The notes below the pieces were generated by a model. That model had not been told where the DNA came from. It searched no databases and saw only the letters and a program-made list of their open reading frames with translations. 64,000 nt of DNA. Source: Veillonella sp. VA137. Its GTDB lineage: Bacteria > Bacillota > Negativicutes > Veillonellales > Veillonellaceae. The translations under genes were made by a program, and so were the position numbers. Shown here piece after piece: positions 44,751 to 53,943 of this stretch (its first letter is position 1; each line of letters opens with the position of its first letter). Location: assembly GCF_003992015.1 (NCBI RefSeq), contig NZ_RQVK01000008.1:39981-103980 (forward strand). The letters are read 5' to 3'.

Positions 44751-46007
44751 TTGGAAAAGCTTATTATTCAAGGAGGTACACCTTTAGAAGGTCGTATTCG
44801 AGTAAGTAGTGCAAAAAATGCGGTACTACCAATTATTGCAGCGACTTTATTGGCGTCTACTCCAAGCACCCTGCTTGAAATTCCAGATTTGGAAGATGTT
44901 CATACTATTTGCGATGTGATTGCATCCCTTGGTGTGAAAGTAACAAAAGATGGAGAAAATATTACTTTTGATGCGTCTACAATTTCTGCTACTGAGGCGC
45001 CTTATGATCTAGTGCGTCGTATGCGTGCTTCCTTTTTAGTGATGGGACCTTTATTGGCGCGCAAAGGAGAAGCTCGTATTGCCTTACCAGGTGGTTGTGC
45101 GATTGGTAGTCGTCCAATCGATTTGCATTTAAAAGCTTTTGAAGCACTAGGTGCGACTATCACTATGGGAGAAGGTTTTGTAGAAGCAAAGGCTCCAGAA
45201 GGATTAAAAGGTAATTTAATTTATTTAGACTTCCCAAGTGTAGGGGCCACTGAAAATGTAATTATGGCAGCGACTTTTGCAGAAGGCAAAACAATCATTG
45301 AAAATGCTGCAGAAGAACCAGAAATTGTTGATTTAGCTACCTTCTTAAATAGTATGGGTGCTAATATTCGCGGTGCTGGTACAGATGTGATTCGTATTGA
45401 AGGCGTCAAAGAATTAAAAGGTGCTGTGCATACAGTGATTCCAGACCGCATTGAAGCGGGTACTTATTTAATTGCTGCAGCTATGGCTGGTGGCGATGTA
45501 TATGTAGAAAATGCCCTTTCGGAGCATTTAAAGCCAGTGGTAGCTAAGTTAAAAGAAGCTGGTGTTACGGTAGAAGAAGATATTGATGGTATTCGTGTTA
45601 TCAGTAATGGACAGTTGAAAGCAACATCTATTAAAACCTTGCCATACCCTGGATTCCCTACAGATATGCAGGCTCAATTTATGGCTATGACGACGATTGC
45701 CAAAGGTACAAGTACTGTGATGGAAACAGTCTTTGAAAATCGTTTTATGCATGTGGATGAGTTGAAAAAAATGGGTGCTTCCATTGAGGTAGATGATCGT
45801 AAAGCTATCGTAACCGGTGTTGAACAATTGGTAGGTGCTGAAGTAGAAGCGACTGATTTACGTTGTGGTGCGGCTCTTGTGTGCGCAGGCTTAGCTGCTT
45901 CTGGGGTGACCAAAGTGGGGCAATTGACGCATATTGATCGTGGCTATGATAATTTAGTTACAAAATTAAAAGGAATAGGTGCTAACATTGTTCGGGTGGA
46001 CGAGTAA
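44751..46007 (+). CDS. murA: UDP-N-acetylglucosamine 1-carboxyvinyltransferase
   Basis: A 418-residue enzyme of the first committed peptidoglycan step (enolpyruvyl transfer to UDP-GlcNAc). Start [13 protein letters not shown] and [12 protein letters not shown]; the fosfomycin-reactive Cys is C116 in [17 protein letters not shown] start behind AGGAGGAATTCAG. The 3' end overlaps the start of the mreB-like gene by 29 nt, so cell-wall and shape genes are coupled, as with murAA and mbl in Bacillus neighbourhoods. Confidence 0.96.
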   Translation: MEKLIIQGGTPLEGRIRVSSAKNAVLPIIAATLLASTPSTLLEIPDLEDVHTICDVIASLGVKVTKDGENITFDASTISATEAPYDLVRRMRASFLVMGPLLARKGEARIALPGGCAIGSRPIDLHLKAFEALGATITMGEGFVEAKAPEGLKGNLIYLDFPSVGATENVIMAATFAEGKTIIENAAEEPEIVDLATFLNSMGANIRGAGTDVIRIEGVKELKGAVHTVIPDRIEAGTYLIAAAMAGGDVYVENALSEHLKPVVAKLKEAGVTVEEDIDGIRVISNGQLKATSIKTLPYPGFPTDMQAQFMAMTTIAKGTSTVMETVFENRFMHVDELKKMGASIEVDDRKAIVTGVEQLVGAEVEATDLRCGAALVCAGLAASGVTKVGQLTHIDRGYDNLVTKLKGIGANIVRVDE

Positions 46008-47151
46008 GCCAAAACAGCCTCAAACTAGAGAGGATAGACGGAAACAACGTCGTGTACGTAGAAAACCAATAGGAACGACTACCAAGCAAACGTCCTTTAA
46101 GCGCGAAAGTCGCTCTCTATCATTTCTTGAAAAAATGAGCCTTCTATGGACTACTGATATTGGTATCGATTTGGGTACCACTAACGTAGTGATGTATGTC
46201 AAAGGCCGAGGTATAGTTTTAGATGAGCCAGGGTTTGTGGCTTGTGATACAAAGACTAGAGAAGTGATTGCCGTAGGTCATGAAGCGCGAGCCATTTTAG
46301 GTAGGACGCCAGAGGGCATTGAAGTGATTCAGCCCTTAAAAGGGGGCGTCATTGCCGATTATGATACAACGGCTTATATGTTGCGTTACTTTATTCGTCG
46401 TGTAGTGCCTGTATCTGGGCTAATTCGATCCCGTATGATTGCTTGTGTTCCCTCCAGTATTACACCCGTGGAAAAGCGGGCTGTTTTAGAAGTGCTCTTA
46501 CAAGCAGGAGCTCGTAAAATAGTGCTTATGGAAGAACCCTTAGCAGCGGCTATTGGCACTGGCTTAGATAAGGCTGAACAAGTGGGCGCTATGGTGGTCG
46601 ATATAGGCGGTGGTACCACAGATATTGCTGTCATTTGTGATTCTGGCGTGGTAGTCAGTGAAAGTTTACGCATCGGTAGCGATACCTTTGATGAAGCGTT
46701 ACTACAATACATGAAGCGGAAGAAAAAGCTTCTTATAGGTCCCTTGACGGCAGAAGATCTAAAAATTGAAGTGGGTACCGTAGATCCAAGATCTGGAGAG
46801 GAACGTGCTATCGTTAGAGGTCGGCACAGTGTGACAGGATTACCGCGTGCTGTGGAAATTACCTCAAAAGATATGAAGTTTGCTTTGGATAGACCTGTGC
46901 AAGATATTATTGAAGGGATTATTGGTATTTTAGAAAAAACACCGCCAGAGTTATTAGCGCAAATTAATGATCATGGTATTATCTTGACCGGAGGAGGCTC
47001 TTTGCTTCGTGGCTTAGATCGTATGATTACAGAAAAAACGGGGCGTCCTGCTTATGTGGTGGAGCATCCTAGATATTCTGTCATTTTAGGTACAGGAAAA
47101 GCTTTATCAGAGTTGAATCAGTTGCGAGATACCTTGGAAGAATTGCGATAG
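45979..47151 (+). CDS. mreB: MreB/Mbl-type rod-shape protein with basic N-terminal extension
   Basis: An actin homologue that positions wall synthesis at the inner membrane. The canonical protein (338 residues, normal length) begins at residue 53 with [20 protein letters not shown]; other ATPase motifs are [28 protein letters not shown] and [12 protein letters not shown]. Before it lie 52 in-frame residues rich in Arg/Lys ([15 protein letters not shown], then TSFKRESRS). GTG 45979 follows AAAAGGA closely and overlaps murA by 29 nt; ATG 46135, the canonical start, has no ribosome site, so the extension is probably real. TTG 45988 is another possible start. Confidence 0.88.
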   Translation: MLTLFGWTSKPKQPQTREDRRKQRRVRRKPIGTTTKQTSFKRESRSLSFLEKMSLLWTTDIGIDLGTTNVVMYVKGRGIVLDEPGFVACDTKTREVIAVGHEARAILGRTPEGIEVIQPLKGGVIADYDTTAYMLRYFIRRVVPVSGLIRSRMIACVPSSITPVEKRAVLEVLLQAGARKIVLMEEPLAAAIGTGLDKAEQVGAMVVDIGGGTTDIAVICDSGVVVSESLRIGSDTFDEALLQYMKRKKKLLIGPLTAEDLKIEVGTVDPRSGEERAIVRGRHSVTGLPRAVEITSKDMKFALDRPVQDIIEGIIGILEKTPPELLAQINDHGIILTGGGSLLRGLDRMITEKTGRPAYVVEHPRYSVILGTGKALSELNQLRDTLEELR

Positions 47152-47199
47152 TATATGCTTGTATTCATGATTCTTTCATATAAGGGGTATATACTATAG

Positions 47200-47240
47200 C
47201 TAGTAAAAGTGATAATGTGCAAAGTGCACTGTTTTACTAG
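47200..47240 (+). repeat. Imperfect inverted repeat after mreB
   Basis: CTAGTAAAAGTG / CACTGTTTTACTAG, with GTGCA-AAG-TGCAC at the centre-right. No T-tract; a possible weak terminator or an operator for the next gene. Confidence 0.4.
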
Positions 47241-47247
47241 GAATTAA

Positions 47248-47277
47248 TTGTTCGAACTCTTGAAAATATGATATACT
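47248..47277 (+). promoter_or_regulatory. Promoter of the lipoyl-like secreted gene
   Basis: TTGTTC (47248-47253), 18-nt spacer, extended -10 TGATATACT (47269-47277). About 30 nt of leader. Confidence 0.5.
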
Positions 47278-47311
47278 ATACATGGAAGAAAAATGTAGGA
47301 GGTGTATATAT

Positions 47312-47602
47312 ATGAAAAAAGTTTTTCTATATAGTTTGGGGGTATTGTTAGCAGCATTATTTGTGACAGCTACGGCAGAAGCAGCACCAGTGAATCATGA
47401 AACAGTGTTATCTGGTGAAGTAGTGTCTGTGGTCAGTGTAGGAACTTCTGTGAAAGAAGGAGATCCTTTGCTTACAGTGCAAACATTAGGGGGACCTATG
47501 GTAGCATCCCGTGCCACTGTGAATGGTGTGGTACAAACAGTCTCTGTGGAGCCAGGTGCTACAGTGGAACGTGGTCAAATTATAACAGTGATCAATAACT
47601 AA
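47312..47602 (+). CDS. Secreted lipoyl/biotinyl-like single-domain protein without attachment lysine
   Basis: A 96-residue protein: Sec signal peptide (VFLYSLGVLLAALFVTATAEA, cut near residue 26) and then one barrel-sandwich hybrid domain (LSGEVVSVVSVGTSVKEGDP, then NGVVQTVSVEPGATVERGQI). At the hairpin where carriers have the modified Lys (AMKM) it reads TLGGPM, so it cannot be biotinylated or lipoylated. Such domains otherwise occur in efflux adaptors of the HlyD/AcrA type. It lies before the S55 peptidase and the Mla-TolC-TamB genes. ATG 47312 follows AGGAGGTG. Confidence 0.75.
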   Translation: MKKVFLYSLGVLLAALFVTATAEAAPVNHETVLSGEVVSVVSVGTSVKEGDPLLTVQTLGGPMVASRATVNGVVQTVSVEPGATVERGQIITVINN

Positions 47603-47634
47603 TCATTAATAATCAATAAGAAGAGGCGATATAG

Positions 47635-49524
47635 ATGCAATTACATCGTTTTTGGCGTCGGTACACGAAGGGTGTGCTGGCGCTCTTATTGTGTGGGGCT
47701 ACTTTTACAAGTGCTCATGCAATAGAATTTATGAAAGTAGAAGATTTACATCGTGGCATGGTAGGACATGCGGATACAGTAGTACAAGGTGACAAGATTG
47801 ATTCCTTCCAAGTTGAAGTTCTAGGGGTGATGAAACAACGTGGTCCTTCAGGAGATTTAATCTTGGTAAAAGTATCAGGTCCTATCATTGATGCATCTGG
47901 TGGTATTGTTCATGGTATGAGCGGTAGCCCTGTATACATTGATGGAAAATTGGTAGGTGCCGTTGCTTATGGCTGGGGATTTACAGATGGTACTTTGGGA
48001 ATGGTCACACCGATCGATCAAATGGTAAAACTATGGGATGAGAAGTACCAAAAAGATTTACCAAATCCTTGGAAAGATACACAGTTGATTCCATTGGGAA
48101 CACCATTGATGGCGGATGGCTATGATGAAGCCTCCCTATCGTATCTAGGTACAAAATTTAAGGATTTTGGTTATAAAGGATATGCTACGGCTAGTGATAG
48201 TACAGATGACATTGTGAAACCAATGGTGCCTGGTGGCTCCATAGCAGCGTTGCTTGTAAAAGGTGATTTGAAGATGGGTGCAGTAGGCACCGTTACTTAT
48301 GTAGATAAGGATAAAGTGGTTGCCTTTGGTCATCCATTTGACAAACGGGGCTCTACTGGATACTTCATGAATAATTCTAGTATCTTTACTGTCGTAAAAA
48401 GTATGGACTCTGGTTTTAAATTGGGGTCCTTAGGTCGAGAAGTAGGTGTCATTACAGAAGACCGTGGGGCAGGTATTGCGGGTACTGTTGGGGTATTTGG
48501 GAAAGGTGTTCCTGTGCGCATGCAGCTTCGGGATTTAGATCGTGGAGTAGAGCGAAATGCAGCTGTGACTGTGGTGGAATCTTCTAAATTGACACCAACC
48601 TTAGTGGCTACCTCTGTGTATAGTTTACTGAATAAAACATTAGACCGTGTCGGTGGTGGTACGGCTAAGATCAATATTAAGATCACACCAGTAGATCCAA
48701 AGTTACCTACTTTAGAACGCCGCAATATGGTGTATTCTAGTAATTCCGTGTCTGAAAAATCCATCGATGAATTATTCGATATTGTAGAAAGCTTAATGAA
48801 CAATGCTTTCAAAGACTATGAAATCCGTGATATTCAAGTGGATGTACAAGTGGAAGAAGCAAAACGTACAGCTACGATTATCGATGCTAGTGCAGACCAA
48901 GTTATTGTATCTCCTGGTGATAATATTGTAATTACTGCAAACTTACAAGCTTACCGTGAAGGAAAGATTCAACGAGAAATTATCTTTAAAGTGCCAGACG
49001 ATCAAAAGCTAGGAAGCTATACGCTTGAAGTGCGTGGCGGTGGCGTTATTCCTTTGCCATATTTGTTTGAAAAACAAAAATATAATTTGACTGATGAAAT
49101 TGTAGAGCGATTGAAAGTGCATAAAAACTTTGATGAATACTTCAAAGATCTCAGTGAAGATGATCAGAATAACCAAATTGTGGTAGAGTTTTTAGCCGAC
49201 GATATCAGTATGGTGGAAGAGTCTGGGGACAAGGCGAAAAAGCAACGCTTAGAAGCAGATGAGGAAGATGTGGACGATGATGAGTTGCCAAATGGGGGAA
49301 AACATAAAAAAGGGTTGAAAGCATCTGATGACGACGAAAAAGAAAATAATGAAGCTACAAGAGTAGTAGTGGATTATGTTGTCTTAGGTGATGGACAGTT
49401 TACGGTACAAGTGGTAGATAAAAAAGATCGAGATCATTTACGTAAACAACGTATCAAAGAAAAACTTTCAAAGTTAAAAGAAAAAGTAAAAGCAGAAGAG
49501 TCAGACAAAAAGAAAACTAAATAG
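47635..49524 (+). CDS. SpoIVB-like S55 peptidase domain protein
   Basis: A 629-residue exported protein. Signal peptide GVLALLLCGATFTSAHA (residues 13-29). The S55 region (about 30-310) shows GGIVHGMSGSPVYI with a GxSG nucleophile (S96 in GMSG) and KVVAFGHPFDKRG further on, then FKLGSLGREVG and GIAGTVGVFG. A second half (about 370-520) is beta-rich; the C-terminus is a highly charged Asp/Glu and Lys tail (DEEDVDDDELPNGGKHKKG). SpoIVB cleaves a sporulation protein in Bacillus; here no sporulation genes are seen, so an envelope role is inferred. No PDZ motif is obvious. Confidence 0.82.
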   Translation: MQLHRFWRRYTKGVLALLLCGATFTSAHAIEFMKVEDLHRGMVGHADTVVQGDKIDSFQVEVLGVMKQRGPSGDLILVKVSGPIIDASGGIVHGMSGSPVYIDGKLVGAVAYGWGFTDGTLGMVTPIDQMVKLWDEKYQKDLPNPWKDTQLIPLGTPLMADGYDEASLSYLGTKFKDFGYKGYATASDSTDDIVKPMVPGGSIAALLVKGDLKMGAVGTVTYVDKDKVVAFGHPFDKRGSTGYFMNNSSIFTVVKSMDSGFKLGSLGREVGVITEDRGAGIAGTVGVFGKGVPVRMQLRDLDRGVERNAAVTVVESSKLTPTLVATSVYSLLNKTLDRVGGGTAKINIKITPVDPKLPTLERRNMVYSSNSVSEKSIDELFDIVESLMNNAFKDYEIRDIQVDVQVEEAKRTATIIDASADQVIVSPGDNIVITANLQAYREGKIQREIIFKVPDDQKLGSYTLEVRGGGVIPLPYLFEKQKYNLTDEIVERLKVHKNFDEYFKDLSEDDQNNQIVVEFLADDISMVEESGDKAKKQRLEADEEDVDDDELPNGGKHKKGLKASDDDEKENNEATRVVVDYVVLGDGQFTVQVVDKKDRDHLRKQRIKEKLSKLKEKVKAEESDKKKTK

Positions 49525-49536
49525 TCTCATCTGAAG

Positions 49537-49577
49537 AGAGCAGGAAGTGATACCTCATCATTTCCTGCTCTTATTTT
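49537..49577 (+). terminator. Terminator after the S55 peptidase
   Basis: AGAGCAGGAAGTGAT / ATCATTTCCTGCTCT (15 bp, one G-T) then TATTTTT. Confidence 0.9.
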
Positions 49578-49598
49578 TGAAAACTCTTATGGTACTAC

Positions 49599-49627
49599 TG
49601 CACATTCAAAGAGTTTTGTGATATACT
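49599..49627 (+). promoter_or_regulatory. Promoter of the mla-tolC-tamB operon
   Basis: TGCACA (49599-49604), 17-nt spacer, TATACT (49622-49627) with extended -10 TGA. Confidence 0.55.
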
Positions 49628-49657
49628 GAAAGTTGATACAAATACTCAGGAGGAATT

Positions 49658-50419
49658 ATGATTTGGTTAACATGGATTGGTAAGCAAATAATCTTTTTCC
49701 TATCGCAAATAGGAGAGGCCATGCTGTTACTATGGAGGACCATAGGACAATTACCAAAAATAAATTGGAAGCTGACAATTGAACAAATGGCGCACTTAGG
49801 AGTGCATTCCTTGCCGATTTTATCACTGACTATGTTTTTTGCAGGCGCTGTTATGACATTACAAGTAGCGGATGTACTGATTCGTTATGGAGCACAGGGA
49901 ACCGTAGGCGGTATTATGGCCATTGCCATGGGGCGTGAATTGGGTCCCGTTTTAGTGGGCGTTGTCTTAGCAGGTCGTGTGGGTGCAGCTATAACGGCAG
50001 AGCTAGGAACGATGAAAGTGACAGAACAAATTGATGCGCTTAAGGTGATGGCAGTGAACCCTATCGGATATCTTGTAGTGCCTCGTGTCGTGGCTTGTAT
50101 GATTATGGTACCAATCCTGACATTTTATGGAGTTCTCATTGGAACTGGCGGAGGTTACTTAGTAGCTACCATGGTGAAAGGACTAGCCGGTTCTACCTAC
50201 TTAGATTCCATACAAATTTTTGCTATCCTATCTGATTTGACGTACGGATTAATTAAATCCTGTGTGTTCGGAGCGGTGATTGCCTTAGTGGGATCCTATA
50301 AAGGAATGTACACAGATATGGGGGCGACTGCTGTTGGGTATGCTACTACTAGTTCTGTCGTAACTAGTATTATCTTAGTGTTTATATTAAATTACTTTTT
50401 ATCAGTCTTATTATTCTAG
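49658..50419 (+). CDS. mlaE: MlaE-type phospholipid ABC transporter permease
   Basis: A 253-residue inner-membrane permease with an N-terminal amphipathic part and five hydrophobic segments. Family motifs: FFAGAVMTLQ, ELGPVLVGVVLAGRVGAAITAELGTMK broken as GRELGPVL and GRVGAAITAELGTMKVTEQI (EQIDAL). It moves phospholipids between inner and outer membrane with the next two genes. AGGAGGAATT precedes the ATG. Confidence 0.94.
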   Translation: MIWLTWIGKQIIFFLSQIGEAMLLLWRTIGQLPKINWKLTIEQMAHLGVHSLPILSLTMFFAGAVMTLQVADVLIRYGAQGTVGGIMAIAMGRELGPVLVGVVLAGRVGAAITAELGTMKVTEQIDALKVMAVNPIGYLVVPRVVACMIMVPILTFYGVLIGTGGGYLVATMVKGLAGSTYLDSIQIFAILSDLTYGLIKSCVFGAVIALVGSYKGMYTDMGATAVGYATTSSVVTSIILVFILNYFLSVLLF

Positions 50420-50427
50420 GAGGACCT

Positions 50428-51192
50428 ATGATTGAATTACAAAATGTGGTCCTAGCCTATGAGAATAGAACGATTTTAGACCATGTAGATTTAACCATCC
50501 ATGATGGAGAAACCCTTGCTATTTTAGGGGGCTCTGGAGCGGGTAAAAGTACATTGCTCAAGTTGATTATCGGTTTGTTACGTCCTACTAGTGGCACCAT
50601 TTTGGTCAATGGCGTAGATATTACGCAAATTGATGAAAATGAGTTCGACAAATTACGGCAAACTATGGGAATGGTCTTTCAATACTCTGCCTTATTCGAT
50701 TCTATGAATGTAGGAGAGAATGTAGCATTTGGATTACGTCAACATACTACTATGAGTGAAGAGGAAATTCAGCGTACCGTAGCTAGAAAACTACGCATGG
50801 TAGGATTACCAAAAACGGAGCATTATATGCCTAGCGAACTGTCGGGAGGTATGAAAAAACGGATTAGTCTGGCTCGTGCTATTGCATTAGATCCAAATAT
50901 CATTCTCTATGATGAACCGACTTCAGGATTGGATCCTATTACATCGGGAACTATTAGTCGTTTAATACGAAGTATGCAATCTCATTTGCAATGTAGCTCT
51001 ATCGTGGTCACTCACGATATGAATTCAGCCTTTTTTGTGGCGGATCGCATTGCTTTATTAGATAAAGGAAAATTTATTGAAGTGTCACCAACGGAAGAAT
51101 TTAGACATTCAAAGAATCCGAAGGTGCAGCAATTTATAGAGGGACGTAAATCTGTAAAAACAGAGATACAAGAAGAAGGAGATATGCCATGA
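50428..51192 (+). CDS. mlaF: MlaF-type ABC transporter ATPase
   Basis: A 254-residue cytoplasmic ATPase. Walker A GGSGAGKST (34-42), Q-loop VFQYSALFDSMNV, signature LSGGMKKR, Walker B IILYDEPTSGLD, H-loop VVTHDM. The FQ..ALFDS.. motif is typical of MlaF. Its start is 8 nt after mlaE and its end overlaps mlaD by 4 nt (ATGA), so subunits are translationally coupled. Confidence 0.96.
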   Translation: MIELQNVVLAYENRTILDHVDLTIHDGETLAILGGSGAGKSTLLKLIIGLLRPTSGTILVNGVDITQIDENEFDKLRQTMGMVFQYSALFDSMNVGENVAFGLRQHTTMSEEEIQRTVARKLRMVGLPKTEHYMPSELSGGMKKRISLARAIALDPNIILYDEPTSGLDPITSGTISRLIRSMQSHLQCSSIVVTHDMNSAFFVADRIALLDKGKFIEVSPTEEFRHSKNPKVQQFIEGRKSVKTEIQEEGDMP

Positions 51193-52493
51193 AGTGGACA
51201 ACAGAAGCGAAAGTAGGTCTATTTACTGTGGTGGGAGTAGTCCTATTTGCTGTTTGCATTGTGTTCTTAGGACGATTTGATATATTTGCAGCTCCTACCA
51301 TGCATATTGCAGGAAACTTTCAATCTGTGACTGGTTTGAAAGAAGGAAATACAGTACGATTTTCAGGAGTGAAAGTTGGAAAAGTTAAATCCATGCAAGT
51401 GACTGATAAAGGGATTACAGTGTCTATGGACATTGACAAAGATGTAAAAATTCCTACAGATTCTGCGTTTACCATGGAAAGTGATGGTATTTTAGGGGAT
51501 AAATTCATACAAATTACACCGGGTCGTAGTACTTTGTATTTAGATGACGGGGCTTTCATTACAGGGGATGGAAAAAGTGAAATTGATAAAACGATGGCAC
51601 AAGCCACGAAATTAATGGAAGCGGCCACTACTACGTTACAATCTATGAACGGTATCATTGGAGATGAAAAAACACAAAGCGCCTTGCGGAATGCTTTGCA
51701 ATCTACAGAACTGATTGCTCAAAATACAGCGAATTTAACGGCCCAAATGAATGCTATGTTAGCGAATAATAGTGATAATATTTCTGCCTTAACAGCAAAT
51801 ATGGTGGGTATTACGCGAAATATGGAATCCTTGACGAACCAAATGGATACGAATATGAAGCAATTTAATGCAGATGGTCAAGCTGGAACAGAGATGCGCC
51901 AAATTGTAAATAATTTAAAAACGACTACAGATAGCATTTCGAAAATGGCAGGTGCTATGGAAGGGGTTGTGACAGACCCTAAGAGTGCCGCCGATATTAA
52001 GGAAACCTTACATAATACAGCACAATTGACGACTAAGTTAAATCGTCTCACAGGAGGAGATGTGAAAGCAGGTTCTGATGGAAAAAAGTCGGATCTTAAG
52101 ACGCAAATAGGAGCAGAGGTACTATATAATCCAGACGATAAAAAGGTTCGTACCGATGCGGATGTGCGCCTTATGCATAATGATGCCATGTATACTTTGG
52201 GGATTTCCAATCTAGGAAATGGATCAAATTTGGATCTCACCTATGGGAAACAAGTGTTAGATCAAGTATACTTACGAGGTGGACTATTTGATGGAAAATT
52301 AGGTGTAGGAGCCAATGTGGGCTTTGGAAAATCACTTTCACTATCAGGTGCGCTATTTGATATCCACCATGGTTCCTATCGGATTCGTTCGGACATTCAA
52401 TTATGGAAAGATACTTATGCGGTAGGTCAATGGACTTGGTATGGTCGTGATCATCATCGTGTGAATTATTTTGGGTTAAGAAAGACATTTTAG
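51189..52493 (+). CDS. mlaD: MlaD: MCE domain protein fused to a C-terminal beta-barrel
   Basis: A 434-residue lipid-transfer subunit. One inner-membrane helix (KVGLFTVVGVVLFAVCIVFL, residues 8-27), a single MCE domain (about 37-113: GLKEGNTVRFSGVKVGKV), a long helical, Asn/Thr/Met-rich segment (about 130-290) and a C-terminal beta region (about 303-434) of alternating strands, ending in Phe (YFGLRKTF) as outer-membrane barrels do. Typical proteobacterial MlaD is about 180 residues. Fusion lets one protein span the periplasm; this was described for Veillonella parvula MlaD. No MlaA, MlaB or MlaC gene is nearby. Confidence 0.92.
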   Translation: MKWTTEAKVGLFTVVGVVLFAVCIVFLGRFDIFAAPTMHIAGNFQSVTGLKEGNTVRFSGVKVGKVKSMQVTDKGITVSMDIDKDVKIPTDSAFTMESDGILGDKFIQITPGRSTLYLDDGAFITGDGKSEIDKTMAQATKLMEAATTTLQSMNGIIGDEKTQSALRNALQSTELIAQNTANLTAQMNAMLANNSDNISALTANMVGITRNMESLTNQMDTNMKQFNADGQAGTEMRQIVNNLKTTTDSISKMAGAMEGVVTDPKSAADIKETLHNTAQLTTKLNRLTGGDVKAGSDGKKSDLKTQIGAEVLYNPDDKKVRTDADVRLMHNDAMYTLGISNLGNGSNLDLTYGKQVLDQVYLRGGLFDGKLGVGANVGFGKSLSLSGALFDIHHGSYRIRSDIQLWKDTYAVGQWTWYGRDHHRVNYFGLRKTF

Positions 52494-52502
52494 GAGGACC
52501 TA

Positions 52503-53918
52503 ATGAATACAAAAATAATGACAGTAGCAGCGATGTTAGCAGCCTATGCATGCACAGTAGGAGCGGCAGCGCCACAAACAGATACAGTGAAATTAGTGGA
52601 GTATCAACAAAAAGCGACGGCTCAAGCAGCAATGATGACGAAGGATTATAAAAATCAAGTGCAAACAAAAGGTCAATCAGTGTCGGTTACATTGCCACAA
52701 TCCATCGCATTAGCATTGCAAAATAATAGAACCTTACATCAATCCCAATGGGATTATGAAGTGGCAGTAGCACAAGTAGGGGTTGCAAGAAGCGGCAAAA
52801 ATCCAGCAGTAACCTATCAATATAGAGCTAACCATACAGGAAGTGAAACGAATGGTGTTAGCAAAACTGGCAATGCTTTTTATCATCAATTAGGGGTAGG
52901 ATTATCCCTATTTAATCGCGCCTTGGATGCACAAATTGAAGCGGCTAAATATAGCCGTGATGGTAGTGGTGCTGCTTTGACCGAAGCGGCACAAACGGCA
53001 AAGTTAACAGCCACAACGAATTATTTATCCTTAATTATGTCTCGTAATAAAGTAAGTGTAGCGGAACAAACCGTTCGTGATTATGAAGAACATTTGAAAA
53101 ATGCAAACTTACAATATGAAGTAGGTATTGTCTCTAAATCAGATGTATTAGCAACGAATACGAGATTAGCCAATGCCAAAACAGCCTTAGTAGAAGCGAA
53201 AAATGCGGCTAGTTTGGCAGAGGCAAAGTTTAATAACCATGTAAGCCTACCTGTATCTACACCAATTGTAACGGCAGATAAAGAATTAACCTATGCACCA
53301 TATGGTATTTCATTGAAATCAGCTAAATCCTATGGAGTAGCACATCGTGGTAGTATTGTACAAGCCGCAATGGTAGTGAAATCAGCAGAAGAAAATGTGA
53401 GCCGTGCGGATGCATCAGATATTCCTACAGTGAATGCAAGCGCTAGCCGTGGAATGAAAGGAGCTCAATGGTCTGGAAACGATAGCAAAGACTGGTCTGT
53501 AGGCGCTACCTTATCTTGGAATCTATGGGATGGTGGACAATCTAAAGCCAATGTGAACGCTGCCAAAGCAAACTTAGAGAAGGCAAAAGAAGCCTACGCA
53601 CAAACGATTGATACGGTGGAGTTACAAGTGCAAGAGGCATATTTAAATTTAAAAGCAGCAGAACAAAAAATTCAAAGTACGCATGCAGCAGTAGAAGCAG
53701 GACAAGAGGACTTCCGCATTAAAACATTGCGTTATCGTTCTGGAGTAGGCACTAATGTGGATGTGCTTGACGCAGAAACGGCCTTAGCTACAGCGCGTAA
53801 TAATTATGTAGATGCTCTATATAACTATAACTTAAGCATGGCTACTTTAGAAAAAGCAATGGGAATTCCTGTAGAAGCCACAGTGGGAAGTGGCGCAACT
53901 ATTGTGAATCAAGGATAG
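52503..53918 (+). CDS. tolC: TolC-family outer membrane channel
   Basis: A 471-residue protein with a signal peptide (MTVAAMLAAYACTVGAAA). Two duplicated TolC repeats are visible, each a run of heptad-like alpha-barrel helices: LPQSIALALQNNRTLHQSQ and later LKAAEQKIQSTHAAVEAGQ, with LRYRSGVGTNVDVLDAETAL the diagnostic end motif. A trimeric exit duct in the outer membrane. Behind AGGAGGACCTA, 10 nt after mlaD. No inner-membrane efflux pump is in the operon. Confidence 0.93.
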   Translation: MNTKIMTVAAMLAAYACTVGAAAPQTDTVKLVEYQQKATAQAAMMTKDYKNQVQTKGQSVSVTLPQSIALALQNNRTLHQSQWDYEVAVAQVGVARSGKNPAVTYQYRANHTGSETNGVSKTGNAFYHQLGVGLSLFNRALDAQIEAAKYSRDGSGAALTEAAQTAKLTATTNYLSLIMSRNKVSVAEQTVRDYEEHLKNANLQYEVGIVSKSDVLATNTRLANAKTALVEAKNAASLAEAKFNNHVSLPVSTPIVTADKELTYAPYGISLKSAKSYGVAHRGSIVQAAMVVKSAEENVSRADASDIPTVNASASRGMKGAQWSGNDSKDWSVGATLSWNLWDGGQSKANVNAAKANLEKAKEAYAQTIDTVELQVQEAYLNLKAAEQKIQSTHAAVEAGQEDFRIKTLRYRSGVGTNVDVLDAETALATARNNYVDALYNYNLSMATLEKAMGIPVEATVGSGATIVNQG

Positions 53919-53943
53919 TGATCATACCGATATGAGGTGAATC

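Noticed and set aside
48330..48812. A 160-codon minus-strand frame
   Set aside because: It lies wholly inside the S55 peptidase gene, has no ribosome site and no domain.
51878..52240. A 120-codon minus-strand frame
   Set aside because: It is antisense to mlaD and follows the codon phase of that gene.
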